DNA of 64,000 bases, from NCBI GenBank assembly GCA_013399855.1, contig VXAY01002202.1, forward strand, positions 201,795-265,794, read 5' to 3'. Position numbers and translations under genes: made by a program. This stretch comes from Oxyruncus cristatus. Taxonomy: Eukaryota > Chordata > Aves > Passeriformes > Cotingidae. A model generated the notes under the pieces. The model saw only the letters and a program-made list of their open reading frames with translations, was not told where the DNA came from and searched no databases. This document shows positions 49,958-62,569 of this stretch, in pieces; position 1 is the stretch's first letter; each line of letters opens with the position of its first letter.

Positions 49958-50740
49958 TTTTTGGTTTTTATTAGGGGAAAATCAGACCATGTCTGAGAGC
50001 CTGAGAGAGGCAAAGCTGCTGCAGCTCCATGTCCCTGGGTTCAACAGATAGCGAGGCTGAACACTCATTCCCAGTATGCCCATGCAGAGGTTTGTAGAGC
50101 ACAGGTATGAACCACAGGCATTACTGGTCTGGCCAAACATATCTACACAACAAACTGACAGAGCACTCACTCAAGCAAGATAGCACTAATGGCTGCATCC
50201 TGCTCCCCTCTCTGACTGAGTAGAATGAAGCTCTGATAGTGGGAGTGTGTATTGTGCACATGTCCAGAATGGGTGGCCCCACAGCTGAGCTCAGATGCCC
50301 AGTCCACCCAGCTGTTGACACCTGAACATATAAGCTTCCAAGGCTACAGCCCTGCTCTAGCTGCTGGCACAAATACTCTCTTACACATGCAACAAGCTTG
50401 GACTCTCCTGGTTCCAATAACCACCCCACATCTCATCTCTGTGGTCTCACTCTTAGAGACCCATTCACCCTCAGGCTCCCAGACCACCACACCTACTTGG
50501 TGGCTCACCTGGTTTGATCTTTGCTGGCACTCACACACTCATTTACACACCCACAGTCACTCCAGTGGCTGGCACCATGGACACGTGTCCCTGAGACCTG
50601 AAGTCCCTCTCCAGTTGCTGGCATTGTGGTCTCTGAAGCTGCTGCCACCACAGACACACAGGCCATCCAACTTTTACCCTGGTTGCAATCACACCCCCAT
50701 ACAGCAAACACATGAGAGACCCTCAGGGAAAGAATAAAAA
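49958..50740 (-). mobile_element. GC-rich block with a recurring CTCCAG.GCTGGCA motif, possible ERV LTR
   Basis: The block stands out from the AT-rich flanks. On the plus strand it carries variants of CTCCAGTGGCTGGCA at 50355-50369, 50560-50574 and 50609-50623, plus a partial one near 50520, in a CA/CAC-rich context. On the minus strand it shows a TATA-like 'agcttatatgttc' (plus ~50327-50339) and, near its 49.97-kb end, 'cccctaataaaaacc', which could be the polyA signal. This arrangement would fit a minus-strand LTR with an internal minisatellite. Termini and target-site duplication were not found. The long ORFs on both strands (50252-50737 plus; 50505-50771 minus) are proline, threonine, serine and histidine rich and follow the repeat; I do not regard them as genes. 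Confidence 0.4.
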
Positions 50741-53083
50741 GGAATGTTAAAGGAATAAAAGTAATTTTCAAAGCAACACTTTTAAATAAGCAGTTTTCAT
50801 GCTTTCAGGTTTACCAACCTGTATTTCCCAGTACTCAACTTTTCAAATGAACACTCATATATTGAAAAATGCCAAAATGGACTGAGCAGAAATATAATGA
50901 GTCTAAGTTTAAGTAGCATTTCACTTGAAACATAGAAAATGCCAACCTTTAGTATTCTGTATTTTTCCCAACTGTTTAAAATTCTGAGAAAAAAAAATAG
51001 CTCTGAGGAAGTTAGTTACCATTTACAAAAATTTAAACAGAGTTTTGAACCAAATTTATTCCTGAAAGTCCATACTTACTTTTCCCCCTACCAGTCTTCT
51101 GTAGAAGAAATGTCTACTTTGTGCCTATTCTCAAGTAGAGCCTATTTGTGAGTTTGAGATCCAAGTCTGACAAAACAAATTCCATGAATAAACGACCAAA
51201 ATTTAGAAAATAATTTTTAAAACATTTTTAGAATTTTTTACTTGGTGTCAATTATTATGAGATGCCAATTTCCTTCTAGACCAACTGGAAGCCAAGTAAG
51301 ATACCTCAGAACCTCTGCATTTGTCCCAAGCCTTTAGCTTGTCTGCAGAAATCTCATTTTAGGTGATCTCAATTTTTTCCTAGAGAGAGTATCTTTGCAG
51401 AGATACTTTTGAAATAATTGAGTACTGGTGTACTCAGTATTTGTCTGACTTCTCATGTGAGGTTTAAATCAGTGCTATATTGCTCCCACTGCTCTGTGAT
51501 AGGTATTTGACTTTGAAGCTGGGTTACATGTCCACATGGATTTTTGGGAAGGAAGGGACTTTAGAGCTGCCATACCCAAACCCAAGTGAAAAAGAATACA
51601 GATATTTTGAAATCACCAGTTTGGAAATAGAACAGGTGCTGGGAGCAGATGTTTCCTTTCTTCTTTTTGAAAATTTTAAAAGAGAATGCAGGATTTGGGA
51701 GAGAAGAAACGAGTAAAGAGAAGTCTTCTTTGAAACCCTGCCTCATCCATAAATTTCCTTATCAGTTCTCTTCATTCACCCTGTGATAGTTCATCTCTCG
51801 TGTACAAAATTAAATGGTACCTCCTATACTCATTGGGTTGCTGTGAGCTTAAAATCCATTGAAGTGGTAAAGGTGGCAGTCAGCTGAAAAGTACAGTTGA
51901 ATATTGTGATGTGTTTGCCATTAAAATAAGGATGATTATTAATGTTGGTTGTGACTAAAGAAAAATCTATTAAAATTAGTTGATTAGTCATGAAAATATT
52001 TTTAGATTTTTATGCTCAGCTCTGAGAACCTCATTAAGACAAATATTTAAACTCGAAGGAAAATGCCAGACTGATTGGATAAAATCCACTTTTGGTAAAT
52101 CAGGATTTATTTTAATAGCTACAGTTAAATAGGTGATTTCCTTAATGCACCCTTCTAAATTCTTACATTTTATCAAATCTCATGTGTTTATACTTACTTT
52201 CTTATATTTAATTTCCTACATTTTATTCCTGTCCTGATTGCAGCTACTAATTTTGCTTTTCTTCAGCCATTAAGTATGGAAACTGTTGATATGTTTAATA
52301 AGAATCCATGCTACTGAACTGTTTCATCTGTCAATTATTCAGTATCTCTGATAAAGATTACTCAATCTTCCTGACTCTAAGTCATCTAAACTTTATTCCA
52401 CCCTATTATAATTTGCATTTCTATATATCATTCTCATTAGCCATCCTGCCTTTGTCACTGTGTTATAGATTTCTCTTTATTGAAAACTGAGATGAAGCAT
52501 TCACTTAATTTTGGAGCCAGACTCATATTATCTTTTAGACAATACCCACTTTTAACACATTGCTGCTCCACTTTTTTCTCTATTTTCTAGAGAACCTTTC
52601 TCACTTGTTATAATTGCCTTTGCAAGGTCTATCTCTGCCTGGCTTTCAACAATTCTGGTTTTATGAATAAGAATTAAGTGAGATCTGCCATTTCAATAGA
52701 CTTATACACCGACTGAGATACAGTCCTGCCATTTATTTATCAACAGTACCTTTTCTTTTACAAATCCAGTTGACAATGACTCTTTTTACTCAGTAACCTT
52801 AATCTTCCACTGAATATTGTTTTTTATCCTCTCAACACCACATGATCTCCATTACATCACAAACAGCAGAAACTTACAAATCATATTTAACAGGGGCCAA
52901 CTGAAAATAGCGCAGGAGTCATATGTACCTGGATGTTGTGAACTCTGAACTTCTTTGGACAATCAGGACTATTTTCCACACAGACATGTCGTGCTGCAGC
53001 CTTTCTCTCCTATCTGATTTTGGCTGCATCTTGGATGTGCCCATTCACTACTTACTTTTCTTTAGCAGAATAAGACCTAAGTA
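50741..53083. other. AT-rich spacer, nothing recognised
   Basis: No repeat family, exon or RNA gene recognised. ORFs (50939-51151, 51480-51716) are short and domain-free. Confidence 0.5.
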
Positions 53084-53350
53084 GAATAGAATCATTAGGG
53101 CTGGAGAAGACCTATAAGATCATTGAGTTCAACCGTCAACCTAGCACCACTATCACAATCACCACTAAATTGTGTCCTCGAGTGCTATATCCACATGTTT
53201 TTAAAAACTTACAGGGACTGGGAGTCTACCACTTTCCCTGGACAGTCTGTTCCAATTCTTTGCAACCATTTCTATGAAGAATTTTTTCTTAATATCTAAT
53301 CTAAACCTCCTCTGGCACAACTTGAGGCCATTTCCTCTTGTCCTATCATA
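53084..53350 (-). mobile_element. CR1 LINE 3'-end fragment, minus strand
   Basis: The plus strand reads 'atagaatcattagggctgga' and 'gaagacctataagatcattg'. It then reads 'ccactttccctggacagtct', 'tccaattctttgcaacc' and 'aatatctaatctaaacctcc', and ends 'ggccatttcctcttgtccta'. This is the exact order of the reverse complement of a CR1 3' region. The minus-strand ORF 53201-53461 is a by-product of it. Confidence 0.92.
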
Positions 53351-56300
53351 TGTATATATAAATAAAAATATAAATACATCTAATAGACAGCTCTGTCCTG
53401 AAAACAATTCATGTAGAATTTCTAAAATGGAGTCAAAGAAGAAATCAACATGATGTACCACTGGCGATAGAAAAGAGTAATCACTGGAGTTATATCTAGC
53501 ACAGATTTAGGAAAAAAAGGCAGACCAAGATGATCCCAATTCTGTGCAGAGCTTGGGCCTGATCAGAGAGTGATGGGGACGAACTTTCATCCCTTGCTTT
53601 TGTAAGATCAGAACAAGAACAGTGCCCAGTGACTGAGGTCTACAAGTATCTCATACTGTTGTACAGCAGAAGCAATTTTAATACAGTTAGATCAGGCAGA
53701 GAAGCACAAAGCTTTGCAATGGCTCCCGGCTGGCTAAAATCAAGGATGCAATAGTGAGGGGCAGACACATGGTGAAGCCTCCTTGGAGGGAAGCTCTAAG
53801 CATGGAAGCATGAAAATAGAGCTCTCCAAAGTATAGTTCTTCCTTTAGACCATTCTCTTCAGTATCATAACACTCTAAGACATTCCCCAAAACTGGGCAT
53901 ACTTAATATTTAAAAAACGTCCTAATCCTAGCCAATGGCTAGAACTTACTCTTATGCAGAGGCATGCTCTTATTTTCTTTACAAAAGCATATAGATGCAC
54001 GTCTCAATGCTGTTAATATTCTTTCAATCAATATAAATGATATGTTCTTTGAAATGAAGTTATCATAAGTAGATTATACGTAGTTTCTATACTCACATCC
54101 TATACATTGAAGAAAAGGTATAAAGTCTTTGATGTTTTGCTGCTAAGACGGACAAAAATGTCTCAATATAACTGCCATTTCCCTAGTGGAAATGTCAGAC
54201 AAATCCCCCTCTGTTTCTTTTCCTCCTTCACTTTCTAATAATACACCGAGGAATTTTTTACAAGAGCTGCATATTCATCATCACAAGTGCAACTTCACTT
54301 TTTTTTCTGTCTATGGAGACGGTAATTATAAGTTTGCACTTCTAATTGAAACATTGATGAACAAGCCCCACACTGAAGCAAATATAAAATAGTTGTTAGG
54401 GTGACTATGTGGTTTTCTGGTTGGGTGGGGGCGGGGGAACCTAACAAAAAATTGAAAGCATCAGCATGAATCCTGATAATGACTACCCCAACAGCTTATT
54501 TCCTAGTATCATTTACTGTCAGAAGAGATTCAACCAGTGGGAGCATGATATTTTTTCATAAAATGACAAGCTTCTGGTTCTTCCTCAAATAACAGTCACC
54601 TGATGCCCAGAGGTCAGATACAACCACTTTATTTGTAGGGCAGCATCACCTCTTCTAAAAGCAAATCAAAGGAGGCAGAAGCAAATTTTTTTTCGTCTCT
54701 GCACAAAAGGTTCCAAGAGAACCAAACCAAAAAAAAAAAACCCGACAGGAAGCCCAAATAGAACAGATTGATAACTTCCTACATCTCTTAAATGGACAAA
54801 TATAAGTCTTCCAATTATGGCACAGAATGGAAAAGAAATACTTTGGTTCATGGTTACTTGTTCCCTTCCCCCCCTTCTTGTTCACTAATACATAGCTGCC
54901 TTATACTTGAGCCTCAGTCTGAGGCATTTTTGAGCAGCACATTGGAAGGTGACAACAACAAAGATGGCAAAACAAAGCAACTTCCCTGTGTTTCTCTCAA
55001 AAGCAGCACTAGATGCACAACTCAACCAAACAACTCCTTTGCACACGGTGGAATAAGGGCAGTAGAGTCAATTGGTCTCTGAAGTTACTAATGTCAAGGG
55101 TCTGTCTACCTGTATGACTTAATGAGAGGATTCATAGCTGATGCAAAATATGGCAGTTCATATCACTGAAATAAAACCTCTAGATTTGAATTTTATTTAA
55201 TATGTAGAAAAAGCTAGAAAGTTAGGAACAGTATACTGCTTTTTTTGCACTTCATCCAAGTAGTTTGAGTTGTGGATTGCCATCCATGTTGTCACAATGA
55301 CCTTTCAACCACTTAAAAATTGACTTAGTTCAGGATAGGAATAGAAAATATTCATAGTTCTGACTGTTGCTCTGTTTCACTGTTTGTTGAAAACAAACAC
55401 AAAACTGAAAGAGTAACAGCCACAGGGAGTTCTGCTGTAAGCTAATGAGAGTTAGATCAGAGGAAGTTCTTTTTCCAGATATTCAGCTCATGATTATTGA
55501 TAGGGAAAACCAAAAAAAGGTAATTACAGAGAAAAAAAAAGCAACCACAACAAACTTTATGTGATAAGATTAATTGAAAGTATTTGGAATTATGAGAGGA
55601 AAAGGGAGGTACTGTCTTCTTAATTTCTTCTGTGTTCAAAAATAGAAGTTTATTTTTTATTACTCTTTGTATAAAATTTATTACAAGAAGAAGCCAGGTT
55701 CTTAAGTATCATGAATCTGACAGAGAATTAAGTGAAAAACAAACCAATCAATCCAAAAAATCATGCAGCTGGAAATTCCTGTCTTAGTAAAGAGATGGGA
55801 CTGAGAGACATTCATAACATTAAGCGTGCTTTAGAGTGTTCCTATTAAAGGCTCCTGTCGTACTAAAGGAAAACATCATAAACCTCCAGGTAGCACTTTA
55901 AACCACTTAGACTGAACCTCCTGTGCTCAGCTGCTTGGCATTTCAGAACTAGCTAATTAATGCCAATATTTAGCACAGGAACAGGTGGGAAAACTAATGA
56001 CTAATTTCTTCTCTCTTCCAACTCAACAACCACCACTGTCTTTTAAAAATACAATTCTTATCACTGCCTGCTGTTTCCATTTCTTGTCAACCTTGTTGCT
56101 CCGACACGGGGCTGCAATAAATGAACAGCTGGATGCATCGTTCTACTGCAAGTGGAAAAGCTTAATTTCTGCAGCAAGCGCTGTGTCTTAATGTGCTCAT
56201 GTTGCCTCCCTTGGATGGGTCAAAAAATTGAACTCTTCAACAGGAGGATCAACAGCATGTGTGCTGCAAGTGACACTGGTTCAGTTTGACTGCTAAACTA

Positions 56301-56395
56301 AGTAAGCTCCATTAGAAGAGGAAGAGAAAAGAAAGGTACATTTTTATTATTATTATTTTTCAGGCATATATGATAAAAGAAAAGAAAGGCAGGAC
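53351..56395. other. AT-rich gene-poor stretch
   Basis: No recognised transposon or exon. An A12 run followed by 'cccgacagg' lies near 54727. The interval 56050-56320 is somewhat less AT-rich and adjoins the CpG cluster at 56.44 kb; it may be part of a conserved noncoding element, but no comparison was possible. Confidence 0.45.
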
Positions 56396-56560
56396 AGATC
56401 ATAAAAATTCAGGCTTTCTGTTTAGCATCTTGGCTAAGCTTCGCGAACGAAGATTTGGGAAGAGCTCTACCCACGTTTGTTGCAAGCGCGTTCGTGGCTA
56501 AAGAGGCCAATACGAGATAGGCAAGTCCAGTTGCAAATCTGTTTAGCAGCTCAGTAATAA
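56396..56560. other. CpG cluster in an otherwise CpG-poor region, candidate conserved noncoding element or ancient repeat
   Basis: Eight CpG dinucleotides fall between 56442 and 56514 (at 56442, 56444, 56448, 56474, 56487, 56489, 56493 and 56513), while the surrounding kilobases have very few. The block opens with a small hairpin, CTTCG-CGAA-CGAAG. CGAACG near 56446 is matched by its complement CGTTCG near 56490, so the two ends can pair. There is no ORF of note, no TATA/polyA architecture and no match to the LTR or CR1 families seen elsewhere here. Retention of CpG in old AT-rich DNA implies a recent insertion, lack of methylation or selection. I cannot name it. Confidence 0.5.
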
Positions 56561-59500
56561 TGGTATTCATGCAAGTTGTTAGTAAGTGAATAAAAATGTC
56601 TGCTCTGAATCAGCTGCAAGAGAATTTGAGTTAAATGTGCTTGAGTTAAAGAACAACGTGTTCAACTTTTCTCACCCCAGCTTCTTCAATCTGTCTCTGC
56701 TAAGTACATTGCTAATACTAGTGATACACAGCAATATTAATTTCCTTTTTCTGGCTGAATGACCTTGCCAGTGACCACAGAAGTTTTTATGAGGCAGATT
56801 TAGGCCTATAGCAACTTCTTCATCTTTAGTCCTGACATGCCCCAAGGTTTACATAAACAACCGAGCTAAGGAAAATTATTAAAATGCTTAGAAGAAGAAT
56901 ATGATCCTAGATCTTTTCCCAGTGACAGACATAAGAAGCACTGATAGGATTTCAGCTATCAATGCTGGCTAAGAAAAGGAGTGAGTGAACTACCCTTCAC
57001 CATAGTTTAAGGGAGTGCAATTCATGCTGGGAAACTGTGTAGGGGCATTACTTCTGCTTTGGCCTTGGTCTGATCAAGGGCTGGGAATTTTTGCTGCAAC
57101 TTTTTTTCCCTTGAAAGAGAAATGTCAAGGAATTTTTGATTCTTTTTTTTTTTTGTCAAAACCAAAAGAAGCCATTGAAAATTTTAAAAAGTCTTTGAAT
57201 TGCAGAAGAAAATGTTCAGCAAAATTTGCATACATCTGCAAGCATTTTTAGCTGCTATAGAACAGTGTCTTTAGTAGCCTAACACAACCACAGTAAAATC
57301 CTGTTTATCAAGGTTTTGAACTACATACATGGCAAAGTTTGACAGAATGTAAATGTTTAGTACTAACTAAAGCTATATAGAACAGAAATGAGTGAAATCA
57401 TAAGTGAAGTATAACAAAAATAGTATTTGATTGATAAAGGATAAGTTTGCTGCTTTCACACGAGTTCAATTGTGTGTTCACTTCATACTGTCTTTGAAAG
57501 GGGTCTTTCCTTATATAGGTCCTATTGGAAAGCCAAGCTTATTGACTTTACAACAAGAAGTAAGAATCTAGAGGGAATTATTCAGTAATAATTAGAAAAA
57601 AGTTACAAAGATTTCTCTTCTTCGGATACTAAGAATTTCTGTGTATTTCGGTTCTAAACACCATGTAAAAAGTATGAATTTCAAAGTCCATCATATGTTG
57701 GCTGGGTTGGGGAATTAAGCTGGGTGGGGGAAATAAATTGAAGAGATTGTTCTGAAATAAGCCTTTGTTTAAAAGTATCAGTTTATTAAAAGGAGGCTCT
57801 TTAAAAGAAACAAAAAAGATGAATTTACAGGATCTCAGATTTATGAAGAACAGTCTATTTGGTCAAAAGACATAGGGAACATATTTCTGCACAAGGCAAC
57901 ATCAAGTTTATCCTCTCCCCTCAGTGATCATTGTGTCCACATGCATAAATCATTTTCAGGGCAAAGTTTACTAGTGTGTGTATGAACTTGTCATTGTTCT
58001 AACATCCGCTAGTGACGCAACAGAATTTGTCACTAAAATCTAGTACAGTTTTGGTCTTTTGAGGTTTAATACAAAGCACCATATTGCTACTGCATAGGGT
58101 CCCAGTTCTGAAAGCTAAGTATATATTGCCACTATCTTTTATTTGTCAAAATCCGGTGAAAAATGTCAAGGCTCAGTTGATTCCTCTGCTGACATTAACC
58201 AATGGAAATGAGATGTCTCACAGAGCAGAAAGATAACTATTGCCTGCATATTTAGGATGGAAAAATACATATTTTTAATTTTTTTTTACCAGTCCTTTAA
58301 AAATAGAAAATTTTTTTGGAAAAAGAAAAAACCTTGCAGTACTCTATGAATATGATATCTATCCATTGAACTGTATATATCGATAATATGGAATAAGAAT
58401 GAAAAATTTGAACCCATTAAGTGCAAGTATGCTGGACTTCTGCATTGTCCAAATAGTATCAGTTTTCCTCTGACTGTGAAGCTGTCTTTTTAGGGATAGA
58501 TAACTCATTCCACTGCATTATAGTTTAGTGTCTAGTCATAATATTTCAGTATCAAAATCTGAAAAGTGACACTGAAAGTGGATAATTTATATTAAGTCTT
58601 CAGATGCTGAACTTTTGAATTACAAGTCACTCAAAACCCCTCTAATTCATTTGTAGGCAAATACTGAAAGATCCTGTAATAGGAGACCTTTTCCAGAATT
58701 TTTTGGTATTATTTTTCTATAGTATTACTGCTACTTCTTGCTCTGTTCTGCTCCACAGCCATAATTAAACCATTTAAAAATGAATGGCAACGGTAGAAAA
58801 GTTGCTGTATCTTACAAAAAACCCCCAAATAAACAAACAAAAAACCAACAAAAAAACCCCCAGAAAGCTAAAGCTGTAAAAATTTGTAAAAAATTTTGTA
58901 AAAAAAAATCTGATGAGTAGATTTCAGTAGGATTTTTAAACATACAGTCATGAATGACTGCTTCCAGAACAGTAATTTTCCTTATTTGGAGGTAGTCACC
59001 TAACAGCAGTTAAAACAATTTAACAGAAAAATGACTAACTGCTTCAGAAATATAATGGTAGTGTAAATCATGAAACTTATTATATAGTGATTTTAGTAAC
59101 CGCCCAATGCACGAACATAATAAGTGATTAGAAGGAAAGATAACAATGTTTTATTCTTTCCTGTTCCTTAGATAGTCAGGTATTAATCTACAACAAAGGA
59201 CAGTCTCATCTACAAAATTGGAATGTGAATCTGGGCTCCAGCATACGAACAAAAGGCAGAAGTATTTATGATGGAACAGAACTTCAGGCAGAGTCTTTAG
59301 ATTACATTAGATTTCATCAGAACATAAGCTAACATGTTTAACTTTGTAAAAGAACAGGAAATCCATGGAGATAAAATAGAAATAAAACAGATTTATAAAT
59401 TAGCACACCTTGCAGAACAACCTTCTCCAAGGTCGCACTCAGGTGATGAATAGCTCCAGAGTTACCTCTAGGAATTCCAGAAGTGTGTTTCTTTGGAAGT

Positions 59501-59636
59501 CTGAATCCTTATTACTTTCAGAACTCTACTCCATCCCAGAAGCTCGCTCTACTACTTTGCCAGATGGTGCACCCTCTGTACAGAGGTCTGGTTACCAAAA
59601 AAATGTTTAGGATGCATTTACCCTGAGCATGAATAC

Positions 59637-59664
59637 TATTTATTTATTTATTTATTTATTTATT
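59637..59664. repeat. (TATT)7 microsatellite
   Basis: Seven perfect tetranucleotide units. Confidence 0.95.
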
Positions 59665-62547
59665 ATCCCATTTATATACATGTTTATCTTGTTTCTATAT
59701 TATATCCTATTAACCTTATTTATAAGATTCAACTAAGACATTAAACCCAACAAATTAAATACTATAGTTGAATGGATTATAATACTTTTTCAACTTGTAA
59801 AGCCTTCTCACATCCGACTGAATGCAGCTAGAAGCTGTAAGATGTCCCAACATGTCACTGAATCTATCAGTCAACAGAGTAATAACGGATATTCTCAAAT
59901 ACAAAGCTAAACTGTGTTTATACTTTTATCACTATGCGTAGTTGGAAATAATATTATTTTTTTAGTTCAGTTGCATTCTCTATAATAGCTGTATGCATAA
60001 TTTTATATTATGAATATGATCTGGTTTATAAATTCTGGACTGCCACTTCTCAGATGGCCGATATACAGGTATGGCTTTAAACTTAAGGTGGCTTATTATT
60101 GAGAGAACCAGCTTGTAAATATCTGCAGACAAAGATGTTTGTTCTATAGCAATTCTGTGATTATTATCTGACAAACCTATCCATCCTCTGCAAACAATTG
60201 TAACAGAACATGCCAGATCAGAGCTTTGCAGAAGCTGCCAGTTCTTTCTTGTAGTAACATTAAAGACTTTGGCATTTGTTCAATTACAGATTGAACTAAA
60301 AGCAAGTTTAAAAAGTGTTTAAGTAGAAACTAAATCTCAATGTATAGATTTCCTCTTGAGATTTTCCACTCAGTAAAACATATGTATACCATTATACCCT
60401 TATGCTTAGAGCACAGGCTTCAGACAGACTCATGACATTTGGGTGCTGATTCAGATGCAATTTTTCACATTTAAATTTGTGCTGACAAGAGCGGTAATGC
60501 GAGTCGAGATCTCCCACACTGCACAACACAACCCTTCCCATGTGTTTATTCATCTGTGTGCTGGACATTTTGTCCAGAAGGATACTGTGAGACAGTATTG
60601 GAAGCTTTACTGAAATCTGAAAAGATTACATCAAATGGCTTCCCTTGATCAAGTAGGTGAATTTCCTTGTCATTAACGGTGACATCTTAACCAGAAGTGC
60701 CTAACAGTTCTCTCATACTATTTCAGCTGGAAGGAGATACACTTATGATTTACTTCAAAATTATCCCAAACCATTGTAATTTCAGTAAAACTTTACAAAT
60801 AATGTTAAATTTTTCTGTTCTTCCAACTATCTTAGGAAGAATAACAGCATGGCCCTTCAGTTGATGACTCCTGATATGTAGGCCATGTCTTCAGAGAAAC
60901 AGAAATCAATTAGAGCACCATTCCTGTTCATCCAACCTGTAGTGGAAATTTGAGATGACACACATCAATGCCACAATTCTTCAAGTAACATTACTTCTAA
61001 TTTCTTGCAAAGTTGGAGTAGGTAAGTCAAAGGCATTGTAAGCGCAGGTGACTGCATACTGAGCTGAAAACATAGTTCAAATTTGCCTTCATCAGTCATT
61101 TTCCCCCATTTTCTTTTATTAAACTTTTGGTAGTCAAAACTTAGGGTTATGGAACAGCAATGCACACTTTCATAAAACCTTTCCTTAAGAGACAGCTTCT
61201 TTTATATTAGAGTAGTCAAATGCTTAAGATAAGAAAACAGAGAGATGGGGCAGAAGGAATTGGTAAGTTTACATGAGTTTGGGTTGTGCAGAAGTCTGCC
61301 ATCAGTGGGGAAACAGGCAAGTGAATTACTTTTTAGTAATCTATAAAGAAACAATAGAAAAAGCCTTCGTTAACAATTAAAGAAAGATTAAAAAAGTTTC
61401 AGCTGAGCATTCAATCACAGGGTAGAGAGAACATCTTTGATTATGATATTAGTAGAAACAAATTCACGAGCAAGACCTATCAATGTAGCTGTTAAAAGCT
61501 ACTGTATGCTTCACCACATAAAAAGAAAGTACAAGGTTTTTTGGTGAATATCCTATTGCCATTAATTCTTTTGAAATTCCTGAATAATTTATCTTTCCTT
61601 TTCCAAGCCATAAATGAAACACAGATTTATGAAGTTCCCAGGAAAGATTTCTTTTTATTAGGTTATTTCAGAACTGAATATTATGAAGTTTCTTGTAATT
61701 TCTCCTACTATAAAACAGCCACTGACAGAAACAATTGAGCATATATCAAATAGCAGTTACAATATTACTAAATAGTAATAGGTTTTTCTTGGAAGTGGAA
61801 GAATGTGAAAGAAAGGTAGGATTTGCTGTCTCTTATAGATAGCAGAGCTCTCGAAGTAGTTATTTTGCTTTTCAAGTCACATGATTTAATAAACATTACA
61901 GGAAAAGCCCCTTTAATATGCACAGAGTTATGTGCTAGTATTTATGTTGGTAGGTGGAGGAATTCTGACCCATGCAATAATCAGATGGGAATTTAGAGCA
62001 GAGATAATTCTGCCACTGGAAAGTCTTCCTATTGATTAAAAGATGATCTATTCTAAAAAGTACAAGAAAGAGATAAAACCATTTTAAATATACATTGGTG
62101 TGAATCATGTTTTCAGAATAGTTGTTTCTTTACATGTCCTAAGTCATTTATTAGTTTTCTAAGCATTTTTCATTCATCATTCTCAGCATGCTATTAGACA
62201 ACATCTAGTTTACAAACTTAAACTATCTTCAAATGTAAGAAAGTAATGTTTCTGAGACTGTTTGAGCTTAAAGGTTTTGCCAGGCTGAGCCAGAACTAAA
62301 ATCTGCTGTGCCAATGTTTCTAACTACCACACTACTATCAGTTAAGTAGAATATAGGCTGACTGCTGTCCTGGATCATTAGATGAACTCAGGATGTGATG
62401 ATTTTACAGTATGAAATATAAGGAAAAATACACAAAAGGACACAAAACATTTACTTTGAATAAGAGGGTTTTTTCAGTCTTGGGATCCTTCTGCTATTGT
62501 GGTGACAGTCTGAAACAAGTTGGACAAATTCTGATTTCCAGAAACTT

Positions 62548-62569
62548 TATATATATATATATATATATA
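62548..62569. repeat. (TA)11 microsatellite
   Basis: Eleven perfect dinucleotide units. Confidence 0.95.

Noticed and set aside
50252..50737. 161-codon plus-strand ORF, the longest in the window
   Set aside because: It lies in a GC-rich repeat-like block, overlaps equally open minus-strand frames, and is composed of H/T/S/P/L-rich sequence without a domain.
62548..62569. TA repeat as a promoter TATA box
   Set aside because: Plain dinucleotide microsatellite with no initiator or downstream gene.
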